Shown here: piece by piece, positions 1 to 4,963 of the stretch
Layout: every line of letters begins with the position of its first letter
Numbering within the stretch: the stretch's first letter is position 1
Origin: Planctomycetaceae bacterium
GTDB taxonomy: Bacteria; Planctomycetota; Planctomycetia; Pirellulales; Thermoguttaceae
Assembly (NCBI GenBank): GCA_031257725.1
Contig: JAIROD010000092.1
Coordinates: 1-5,000 of the forward strand
Direction: 5' to 3'
DNA: 5,000 bases
The notes under the pieces: model-generated
Databases searched by the model: none
What the model was told of the DNA's origin: nothing
What the model saw: only the letters and a program-made list of their open reading frames with translations
Program-made: the position numbers and the translations under genes

Positions 1-1053
1 TGTCGTTTCGGGATTGGTCTGTTCGACGGCGGTATTGTCCCAGGCTTCGGCGGCGATGCGCGGGTGATGCGGCATGTTTCCTCCGCCGCTGCCGAGAATC
101 GTGATTTCGTGTTCGCAGACGCCTTCGTAGTGCCGCAACGCACAGTCGCGCCAGTATTCCTTGCCTGTCAGACGGTAGTAATCGACAACGCCCTCGAAGA
201 CGCAGAGCATCTCGTAACATTTCGGATAATGTCCCGCCATTTTGTGGGGTGGAGTGTGACTGTGCGCCTGTTCGAAAATGTTGTAGTGTTTTGTTCCGCC
301 GCTTGCGAGGATATATTCGGCAAAGTCGAGATATTTTTTCTCCTGCGTTTTAGCGTAGAGTTTTGTGAAACATTCGAGAATGGCGGTCGATTCGATATGA
401 CATTCTTCATAACCGCAATTGTCAGCCGACCAGCCGAGGTCGATGATATCCTTTTTTCCTTCGCCCTTGCCGATTTGTTGCAGAAGACAGTCAGCCTGCT
501 GTTTTACGCAGTTCAAAACCTTTGGGTCGGCGTTTACGTTATCGTAATATGCCAGCATTCCAAGCATTACGTAACGGCGTTCCCAGATATCGCCGCCCTT
601 GTCGCCGGGCTGTTTGTCCATTCTGTCGCAACTGATCGAGCCGTTGGGCTGCTGCGTAGTGAGCATGTCGGCGACAGTTGCCTCGAGTATCTTTTTCAGT
701 TCGGGGTCTTGCGTGTAGCGATACAGCAACGAAGAGGAACGGACGGCTTTACCCCACATCTCGCCGACGGCGAACTGCGGTCTTCCGATACGGAAGAAAT
801 CGGCAAGCCGGGCGTAGGGCAAGGTTTGCCTGTTCCAGTTGTTGTGCATCTTGCGGATGTCGTTGTCGAAAGCGCCCGACAGCTTCACACAACCGGCGGG
901 CAAGGGTTCAATGACATCTTCGACGACGTTCTTGACCTGTGCATAAAGAGCCGTTCCCGAAATAATCAGGAAACAAATCAGGAAAAATACTTTCCTGAAT
1001 AAAAATCCTCCCGCAACTGCTGCGGAGAAATCTAAAACAAACATTTTTTTCAT
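1..1053 (-). CDS. Exported GH127-family (DUF1680) beta-L-arabinofuranosidase-like protein, C-terminus beyond window
   Basis: This frame is open from an ATG at 1053 down to base 1 (351 codons) and continues off the left edge. Residues 1-38 look like a Sec signal peptide with an unusually long n-region: R20-K21, hydrophobic core about 22-31, and likely cleavage after A-L-Y-A (38|Q39). The mature part matches the N-terminal half of the GH127 (alpha/alpha)6 barrel: G-E-M-W-G-K (97-102), Q-P-N-G-S (135-139), D-I-W-E-R-R-Y (155-161) with L-A-Y-Y-D, E-S-T-A-I-L (221-226), Y-L-D-F-A-E-Y (241-247), and C-Y-E-M-L...E-G-V-V-D-Y-Y-R-L-T-G (279-297). Characterised members cleave beta-L-arabinofuranosides, using a zinc-bound cysteine nucleophile. 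The E-T-C-V block with that cysteine would be expected just past the edge. Other in-frame ATGs lie at 1083, 1074 and 1044. A G-G-G-A-G-G-A (minus strand, + positions 1006-1012) falls inside codons 14-16 without a canonical start after it. The family is fairly secure; the exact substrate is not. Confidence 0.8.
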   Translation of the reverse strand, partial: MKKMFVLDFSAAVAGGFLFRKVFFLICFLIISGTALYAQVKNVVEDVIEPLPAGCVKLSGAFDNDIRKMHNNWNRQTLPYARLADFFRIGRPQFAVGEMWGKAVRSSSLLYRYTQDPELKKILEATVADMLTTQQPNGSISCDRMDKQPGDKGGDIWERRYVMLGMLAYYDNVNADPKVLNCVKQQADCLLQQIGKGEGKKDIIDLGWSADNCGYEECHIESTAILECFTKLYAKTQEKKYLDFAEYILASGGTKHYNIFEQAHSHTPPHKMAGHYPKCYEMLCVFEGVVDYYRLTGKEYWRDCALRHYEGVCEHEITILGSGGGNMPHHPRIAAEAWDNTAVEQTNPETT

Positions 1054-1081
1054 AATACCATTAATGTCTCTCATATTTCTC

Positions 1082-1087
1082 ATTATA
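1082..1087 (-). promoter_or_regulatory. Possible -10 element for the GH127 gene
   Basis: On the minus strand these bases read TATAAT exactly, which would put transcription start near 1075, about 22 nt before the ATG at 1053. No good -35 hexamer lies 16-18 bp upstream, where the inverted repeat of the adjacent element sits. The region is AT-rich, so chance is a real possibility. If real, the ATGs at 1083 and 1074 could not be the start. Confidence 0.25.
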
Positions 1088-1094
1088 ATTATTT

Positions 1095-1338
1095 GTAACT
1101 ATTCAGTAGCGATCCTATTATTTATCGTCAGTCCAATAATCAAGAGGTAGGCAACCGCTCGCCGAGCGGTTGCGTCGGCGATAGCCGACTTGACCCTGTT
1201 TCCCGCTGGCAATCGGTTTCCAAACCGGTCGGAAATACCAATTGCCCAATCAAATCTGATTCACTGTTGCCTAGCGGCAACGCAACCTTTCGGCGAAAGG
1301 TTACCTACCATCGAATGACCAATCTACTGAATAATTAC
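1095..1338. mobile_element. Inverted-repeat-bounded element (244 bp) enclosing hairpin element copy 1
   Basis: The left arm GTAACTATTCAGTAG (1095-1109) and the right arm CTACTGAATAATTAC (1324-1338) are inverted repeats matching at 14 of 15 bases. One further pair can be added on each side before pairing stops. There is no transposase frame inside, so this would be a non-autonomous, MITE-like element. The 8 bp on each outer side (AATTATTT and AATATCTT) agree at only 5 of 8 positions, so a target duplication is decayed or absent. The arms resemble those of the element at 4154-4315 (11 of 15 positions for the right arm). The mobile interpretation is inferred from architecture only. Confidence 0.45.
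1140..1314. repeat. Dispersed hairpin-rich element, copy 1 (175 bp)
   Basis: This is about 85% or more identical by eye, across its core, to the element at 4450-4646 and has the same orientation. Its ends are imperfect inverted repeats built on AGGTAGGCAACC, each followed by a small hairpin. At the left end the hairpin is CCGCTC-GCC-GAGCGG; at the right end it is CCTTTC-GGC-GAAAGG. Internal hairpins include GTCGGC-GATA-GCCGAC (1174-1189), CGGTTT-CC-AAACCG near 1214-1227, and TTGCC-TAGC-GGCAA (1267-1280). No reading frame is shared sensibly between the copies, so a protein-coding role is unlikely. It may be a non-autonomous mobile element or a structured RNA or DNA repeat. Confidence 0.65.
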
Positions 1339-1533
1339 AATATCTTAATACCCTAATATCCTAAATGTCCTAAAGTAAAAAGGACATGAGGGACAAATGG
1401 AACCTAAGGAGCAGATGATTTTTTATAAAATCGAGTGATTAAATTAAAGAATAGCGGGTGGTTCACAATAGTTTTGATATTCGGAAAAAAAGGGAAAAAA
1501 TATTTTTTTGAATTATATTTCATCGTATAACGT

Positions 1534-1561
1534 TTGATTCAGTACTAATTGGTTGTATAAT
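1534..1561 (+). promoter_or_regulatory. Sigma70-type promoter for the SpsF-like gene
   Basis: A TTGATT -35 box (1534-1539) is separated by 16 bp from a perfect TATAAT -10 box (1556-1561). Transcription would start near 1568, leaving a leader of about 90 nt. This is the best promoter match in the window and points directly at the gene starting at 1660. Confidence 0.6.
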
Positions 1562-1647
1562 AAACCAAAATAGTAAATCAATCGGCTACGAATCCATTAA
1601 GGATATTTCAATATTTTCTCCCCCCCATTTAAGGGCTCAAACATGGA

Positions 1648-1652
1648 AAGGA
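1648..1652 (+). promoter_or_regulatory. Ribosome binding site of the SpsF-like gene
   Basis: AAGGA with a 7-nt spacer to the ATG at 1660 fixes this start. It is the only convincing Shine-Dalgarno site in the window; ispD and cheW lack one. The nearby ATG at 1643 is out of frame. Confidence 0.6.
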
Positions 1653-1659
1653 ATAAGTT

Positions 1660-2373
1660 ATGCTCAAAACAATTGGAATTGTCAAAGGTACCTTGTTGAC
1701 GGAAAAACAACGCCGTCATCTCGCAAGACGACTTGAAGGAAAATCCGTATTGGAATGGGTTGTTCGTCAGATGACCGATTGTGAACTACTCAACGGTGTT
1801 GTGGTTTTAGCCGACGAAGATGCCAATGGCGAAGTTGTTCGGCAATTAACGCCGATAGATGTTCCGGTGTTTTCGTCTTCCGCGCGGGATACTCTGTCGT
1901 TGCTTCAACAAACATTCGAACATTTTCCGGCGGATGCTTGTGTGTTTATTGGAGCGGATTGGCCATTTCTTGATCCGACTCTTGTCGATCAACTGGTTCG
2001 TGCCGCTGAACTGGAACCGAATTGTGATTACGCCGCCTATCAGTTTACCAATGAAATTTTCTCAGCGGGAAGACCTTACGGTTTATTCCCGGAATGGTAT
2101 CGTTCCAATACCATCCGAAAAATTGCAACAAGAATCGACGATCAGGTTCATCGCCAACTTCCCGGTTCATTTTTTCTCGACAACCAGAAAAAATTCACAA
2201 TCGAATTACTTCCGGTTCCCGCCTGTCTGGATCAGCAAAACAATGTGCGTTTTACCTTCGACGACGAAGCGGATTGGGATACCATTCTGGAACTTCATGA
2301 AGCGTTGGCGTTGGAAGTTTTGGACTGCCAGAAAATCGGACGTTTAATCGGAGCGAAAATGCAACAAGTCTGA
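1660..2373 (+). CDS. SpsF-like cytidylyltransferase-family protein (NTP transferase fold)
   Basis: The 237-residue protein resembles the CMP-sugar synthetase / SpsF family (PF02348), which activates sugar acids with CTP for surface polysaccharides. Supporting blocks are G-K-S-V-L-E-W-V-V-R-Q-M (27-38, the family's G-K-x-V-L-E-x-V motif), V-F-S-S-S-A-R-D-T-L (70-79, like the P-V-F-x-G-x-x-D-D-V-L block), F-I-G-A-D-W-P-F-L-D-P (96-106, the G-D-C-P-L-x-D-P motif) and R-F-T-F-D-D-E-A-D-W (197-206, the R-L-T-V-D-x-x-x-D motif). The N-terminal nucleotide loop is degenerate: the usual Q-A-R-x-x-S-T-R-L-P-G-K is reduced to R-R-L-E-G-K (23-28), with Glu for Pro. The start is well supported by AAGGA at 1648-1652, 7 nt before the ATG. 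No sugar-biosynthesis or glycosyltransferase neighbours are present, so the substrate is unknown and loss of catalytic activity is possible. Confidence 0.6.
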   Translation: MLKTIGIVKGTLLTEKQRRHLARRLEGKSVLEWVVRQMTDCELLNGVVVLADEDANGEVVRQLTPIDVPVFSSSARDTLSLLQQTFEHFPADACVFIGADWPFLDPTLVDQLVRAAELEPNCDYAAYQFTNEIFSAGRPYGLFPEWYRSNTIRKIATRIDDQVHRQLPGSFFLDNQKKFTIELLPVPACLDQQNNVRFTFDDEADWDTILELHEALALEVLDCQKIGRLIGAKMQQV

Positions 2374-2457
2374 GTAAGTGTTTAATAGTAACAATTTAAC
2401 CGATTTCATGTAACTTCCCATTATTCATTTTTTGGGAAAGTACCGGAACGGCAACTA

Positions 2458-2488
2458 ACGGCAACATCCCATTGCCGTGAACTTTTTT
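2458..2488 (+). terminator. Possible intrinsic terminator after the SpsF-like gene
   Basis: The stem ACGGCAA / TTGCCGT (2458-2464 with 2472-2478) has a 7-nt loop. It is followed after 4 nt by six T (2483-2488). A weaker hairpin, TTCCCA / TGGGAA, lies just upstream at 2415-2438. The gap before the T run is longer than ideal, so this is a moderate call. If real, it separates the SpsF-like gene from ispD transcriptionally. Confidence 0.45.
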
Positions 2489-2614
2489 CGGCAACAAGGA
2501 CGCTATCGCCTACTGATTGGTCAAAATGTATTAAAACCGAATTTTAAAGTATGAGTGAGCGTAGGGACTAAGGGAACCAATAATCAAGATCAATAGCCAA
2601 AAGTGTTTAGGCAA

Positions 2615-3361
2615 ATGGTATTTTTAGAGAAAACAAACGACAAAAAAGAATCCGCTGTTTTTTCGGTCATTCTCGCGGCGGCGGGGAAAAGTCAGCGATT
2701 TATCGAAACGAAAGCCAATAAACCGGCAGTTAAAAAAATATTTGCATCGATTCGTCGAAAACCTGTTTGGCTGTACAGTGCGGAAAAATTTTATAGACGT
2801 GAAGATGTTGTGCAATTAATTATTGTGGTTTCACCGGATGATTTGGCATGGTTTTTCCGGTTTTACGCGGAAGAGATTAACCGGATGTTTCTTTTGGTTG
2901 TTGCCGGAGGAAAAGAACGAGCGGATTCGATTCGGAATGCGTTGGCGGTGGTTCGGAGTGATGTTGATTTTATTGCGGTTCATGATGCGGCACGACCTTG
3001 TGTTTCCAAATTGGAGATTGACGCGGTGTTTCGGCAGGCACGGATTGATGGAGCGGCAATGTTGGCTACTCCAATCGTTGGAACTATTAAACGTGTTTAC
3101 GATGGGCAAATAGTCGAGACGGTGAATCGGGAAAATCTTTGGGAAGCGCAAACGCCTCAGGTTTTTCGTCGAGATATTCTCCTCAATGCTTATGAACATC
3201 AGAATACCCATCCGACAGATGATGCACAACTTGTTGAAAATGCCGGTTATGCGGTTTCGGTGGTTCCTGCGGATCGATCCAACATAAAAATTACCACCCA
3301 AACCGATTTAACTCTTGCCGAAACAATTCTTTTACATCAAAATGATAGTATATTAAATTGA
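2615..3361 (+). CDS. ispD: 2-C-methyl-D-erythritol 4-phosphate cytidylyltransferase
   Basis: IspD transfers CMP from CTP to 2-C-methyl-D-erythritol 4-phosphate in the cytosol, the third step of the MEP route to isoprenoid precursors. From the ATG at 2615 the protein has 248 residues, close to the usual length. Visible family blocks are A-A-A-G-K-S-Q-R-F (21-29, the CTP-binding loop with its Arg), K-K-I-F (40-43, position of the second catalytic Lys), G-G-K-E-R-A-D-S (98-105), H-D-A-A-R-P (123-128), T-I-K-R-V (157-161), N-R-E-N-L-W-E-A-Q-T-P-Q (171-182), T-D-D-A (201-204) and S-N-I-K-I-T (222-227, with the substrate-binding Lys). An in-frame GTG at 2603 would add M-F-R-Q. ATG is preferred because neither start has a good ribosome site, and the family N-terminus does not need the extension. 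There is a gap of 241 bp to the upstream gene, and IspF is not adjacent here. Confidence 0.92.
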   Translation: MVFLEKTNDKKESAVFSVILAAAGKSQRFIETKANKPAVKKIFASIRRKPVWLYSAEKFYRREDVVQLIIVVSPDDLAWFFRFYAEEINRMFLLVVAGGKERADSIRNALAVVRSDVDFIAVHDAARPCVSKLEIDAVFRQARIDGAAMLATPIVGTIKRVYDGQIVETVNRENLWEAQTPQVFRRDILLNAYEHQNTHPTDDAQLVENAGYAVSVVPADRSNIKITTQTDLTLAETILLHQNDSILN

Positions 3362-3403
3362 AATGTCTGGAATATAGATGGAAAACAGTTTTACATAAAA
3401 GGA

Positions 3404-3467
3404 ATCTCTCATCATTCAGAATTTTTAGAGATGCCCGTTTGTAATAATATTACCAAGTTTTTTTATT
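3404..3467. repeat. Repeat remnant between ispD and cheW
   Basis: ATCTCTCAT-CATTCA-GA-ATTTTT (3404-3426) matches ATCTCTCAT-AATTCA-ATTTTT at 4133-4153, just left of the MITE-like element downstream of cheW. The 13-bp palindrome GTAATAATATTAC (3441-3453) looks like the two outer ends of that element joined together. The following CAAGTTTTTTTATT resembles the element's right flank, CAATTTTTTATT. The segment may be a collapsed or excised copy of the same repeat. Alternatively the palindrome could be an operator for cheW. Confidence 0.4.
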
Positions 3468-3497
3468 CGATTTCAGTCGATTAAAAAATTATTAACC

Positions 3498-3520
3498 ATT
3501 AATTAATTAATTAATTAATT
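3498..3520. repeat. ATTA tetranucleotide microsatellite upstream of cheW
   Basis: Five tandem ATTA units plus a partial unit end 13 bp before the cheW start codon. Such tracts can change length by slippage. Its position in the leader, where no Shine-Dalgarno sequence exists, could affect translation or promoter spacing, though in AT-rich DNA it may have no role. Confidence 0.7.
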
Positions 3521-3533
3521 TAAAACTACTAAA

Positions 3534-4079
3534 ATGTCACAAACATTAACAAAATCAGACCAACACCAACAAGGTGAAGAATTGTCGTCATCCGGTCATG
3601 ATGGAGCATTTTCTGAAGACACGGAAGATACATTGAAAGACATGTATCTTTCATTCCGTCTTGGAGACGAGGATTATTGTCTTGAAATCCGGCATGTTAC
3701 GGAAATCGTCGGTATTCAAAAAGTGACGGAGGTTCCAGACATGCCGCATTATGTGAAGGGCGTGGTGAATCTTCGCGGTCAGGTGATTCCGGTGATTGAT
3801 ATGCGTCTCCGGTTTAACATGGCGGGGCGCGATTATGATGAGCGGACTTGTATTGTTGTTATTAATCTTCGCAACGGTCAGGTTCAGGTTGGATTGGTGG
3901 TTGATACGGTCAACGAAGTCCGTTCCATTGAAGAAATAAATGTTTCACCACCGCCCAAAAGCGGAACAGGTCAGTGCGCCCAATATATTCGTGGTCTCGG
4001 CAAAGTCGGCGATGATGTCAAAATTATTCTCGACGCTAATAAACTCTTATTCGAAGACGAATTTGTGATGGGAGCGTAA
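3534..4079 (+). CDS. cheW: CheW-type chemotaxis coupling protein
   Basis: This 181-residue cytosolic protein consists of one CheW domain (about 37-175). Such domains bridge the histidine kinase CheA and methyl-accepting receptors in chemosensory arrays. Supporting blocks are Y-L-S-F-R-L-G-D-E-D-Y-C-L-E-I (38-52), I-V-G-I-Q-K-V-T-E-V-P-D-M-P (58-71), G-V-V-N-L-R-G-Q-V-I-P-V-I-D-M-R (76-91, with the conserved N-L-R-G), G-L-V-V-D-T-V-N-E-V (120-129) and G-L-G-K-V-G-D-D-V-K-I-I-L-D (154-167). Residues 1-36 are a hydrophilic, acidic, Ser/Gln-rich tail that is longer than in the classic enzyme-free CheW and is probably disordered. No CheA, CheR, CheB, CheY or receptor gene is in the window, so the pathway it serves cannot be told. 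The start lacks a Shine-Dalgarno site. Repeats lie on both sides of the gene. Confidence 0.93.
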   Translation: MSQTLTKSDQHQQGEELSSSGHDGAFSEDTEDTLKDMYLSFRLGDEDYCLEIRHVTEIVGIQKVTEVPDMPHYVKGVVNLRGQVIPVIDMRLRFNMAGRDYDERTCIVVINLRNGQVQVGLVVDTVNEVRSIEEINVSPPPKSGTGQCAQYIRGLGKVGDDVKIILDANKLLFEDEFVMGA

Positions 4080-4090
4080 ATATAATGTAA

Positions 4091-4106
4091 CAATTCGCCC
4101 GAATTG
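4091..4106 (+). other. Small hairpin just after cheW
   Basis: CAATTC-GCCC-GAATTG forms a 6-bp stem with a 4-nt loop 11 nt after the cheW stop codon. There is no T run after it, so it is a poor intrinsic terminator. It may protect the mRNA 3' end or simply be a palindrome. Confidence 0.35.
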
Positions 4107-4153
4107 ACTCAACTCGCTACTCATTACAGGGTATCTCTCATAATTCAATTTTT

Positions 4154-4315
4154 GTAATATATCAGTGGAATTTTTTTCGGAGATTGAAGTTTATTTTTTA
4201 CCACCCCTAGCCCCTCCGAAGGAGGGGAATAATTCCCCTCCTTCGGAGGGGCTAGGGGGGGTCATTCGGAAGAAACAACTGAATAGTTAAAAAAAATATT
4301 CCACTGATATATTAC
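4154..4315. mobile_element. MITE-like non-autonomous element (162 bp) with 18-bp terminal inverted repeats
   Basis: The left end GTAATATATCAGTGGAAT (4154-4171) is the exact reverse complement of the right end (4298-4315). Each end abuts the same 8-bp direct repeat, CAATTTTT (4146-4153 and 4316-4323), as expected of a target duplication. There is no transposase frame inside, so movement would need an enzyme supplied elsewhere. Eight-bp duplications occur in several IS families, so no family is assigned. The centre is a 55-bp palindrome. Because the left flank also recurs upstream of cheW, the direct repeat could instead belong to a larger repeat. Confidence 0.65.
4204..4258. repeat. 55-bp palindrome with nested hairpins
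   Basis: Two perfect 27-bp arms (4204-4230 and 4232-4258) are separated by a single A. Each arm also folds on itself: CCCCTCC-GAA-GGAGGGG on the left and CCCCTCC-TTC-GGAGGGG on the right. The DNA could therefore form either one long hairpin or two short ones. No T run follows, which argues against an intrinsic terminator. It is GC-rich inside an AT-rich element, suggesting a separate nested repeat. Confidence 0.85.
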
Positions 4316-4339
4316 CAATTTTTTATTTTCCGCCCATTT

Positions 4340-4409
4340 GTTAACGACGGGGTTTACCCCGTGTTTTGGGGTTAAGTCTAACAACGCGGGGCAAGCCCAC
4401 GCCGTTAAC
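4340..4409. repeat. Inverted pair of GTTAAC hairpin units
   Basis: The left unit begins GTTAACGACGGGG (4340) and continues TTTACCCCGTGTT. The right unit, read on the minus strand from 4409, begins GTTAACGGCGTGGGC and continues TTGCCCCGCGTTGT. They face each other across about 16 bp. Both belong to the same family as the tandem array at 4706-4874. The left unit folds as ACGGGG-TTTA-CCCCGT. Confidence 0.7.
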
Positions 4410-4449
4410 TATACCGCAAACGGCATGATATTGGTTGTTTTTGTTTGAT

Positions 4450-4646
4450 TCAAGAGGTAGGCAACCTTTCGCCGAAAGGTTTTTTACTAAATACGGCGAT
4501 AGCCGACTTGCCCCTGTTTCCCGCCGGCAATCAGTTTCCAAACCAGTCAGAAACACAAATTGCCCAATCGAATCTGATTCACTGTTGCCTATCGGCAACG
4601 CAACCGTGGGTGAAAGCCCTTCGGCGAAAGGTTGCCTACCTTTTGA
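4450..4646. repeat. Dispersed hairpin-rich element, copy 2 (197 bp)
   Basis: The ends are 27-bp inverted repeats with one mismatch (4450-4476 and 4620-4646), reading TCAAGAGGTAGGCAACC then TTTCGCCGAA from the left. The terminal hairpin is CCTTTC-GCC-GAAAGG at the left end. Internal hairpins CGGC-GATA-GCCG and TTGCC-TATC-GGCAA match those of copy 1 (1140-1314). Copy 2 differs from copy 1 by short insertions near each end. No clear target duplication is visible. Two open frames cross it, but they are not conserved between copies. Confidence 0.7.
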
Positions 4647-4705
4647 TACACTACCTCGCGGGAGATTTCAAATAAAACAACCCTTTTCTACCCGTTTACA
4701 GTATA

Positions 4706-4874
4706 GCAGCATTAGGGGTAAACCCGTGTTGAAATTGAGCGTTAACGCCGGGATTGCCCCCGCGTTGAATTGGGAGTTAACGGCGGGATTGCCCCCGCGT
4801 TGAATTAGGAGTTAACGGCGGGGTTTACCCCGCGTTGAATTAGGAGTTAACGGCGGGGGGTACCCCGCGTTGAA
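4706..4874. repeat. Tandem array of 35-bp GTTAAC hairpin units
   Basis: Units start at exactly 35-bp spacing at 4741, 4776, 4811 and 4846, with a decayed unit before them from about 4706. The core is GTTAACGGCGGGG, a variable loop, CCCCGCGTTGAA, and a linker TTAGGA. Units three and four fold as GCGGGG-TTTA-CCCCGC and GCGGGG-GGTA-CCCCGC. Units are contiguous with no unique spacers, so this is not a CRISPR array. Confidence 0.85.
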
Positions 4875-4929
4875 ATCTTAAAGTAACTGTCTATTTTAAT
4901 TTTTTGTCATATTTCAGAGCAGTTTTTTA

Positions 4930-4963
4930 CATCCCAGCGGGATGTTTCCAACCTAGCCGTTGG
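4930..4963. repeat. Pair of small hairpins at right edge
   Basis: CATCCC-AGC-GGGATG (4930-4944) and CCAAC-CTAGCC-GTTGG (4948-4963) lie three bases apart. Paired hairpins of this look recur as REP-like repeats in some planctomycete and bacteroidete genomes, but with one copy here that is only a suspicion. Confidence 0.4.

Larger units (their letters stand above)
1054..1659. other. Intergenic region between divergent genes, about 600 bp, repeat-rich then AT-rich
   Basis: No credible protein gene is visible on either strand. The left part (1095-1338) is a nested repeat structure described separately. The stretch 1345-1530 is AT-rich, with runs of A and T near 1484-1509, and shows no clear gene or strong hairpin. 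The right part carries the promoter (1534-1561) and leader of the SpsF-like gene. That leader includes a run of seven C at 1620-1626. Confidence 0.7.

Noticed and set aside
64..1002. Long plus-strand open frame opposite the GH127 gene
   Set aside because: The minus-strand frame spans the same bases, has clear GH127 motifs and a signal peptide; the plus-strand product has no family resemblance.
2603..2614. GTG start for ispD at 2603
   Set aside because: It adds only four residues, has no ribosome site, and an in-frame ATG follows at 2615.
2831..3301. Minus-strand open frame inside ispD
   Set aside because: ispD has diagnostic motifs over its whole length; the opposite frame is an antisense shadow.
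4204..4258. Strong bidirectional intrinsic terminator
   Set aside because: The stem is strong but no T run follows on either strand; the mobile-element context explains it better.
4341..4803. Overlapping open frames on both strands downstream of cheW
   Set aside because: They run through inverted repeats, copy 2 of the dispersed element and the tandem array; the products are low-information repeat translations and are not conserved in copy 1.
4706..4874. CRISPR array
   Set aside because: The 35-bp units are contiguous and contain the whole period; there are no unique spacers and no cas genes.
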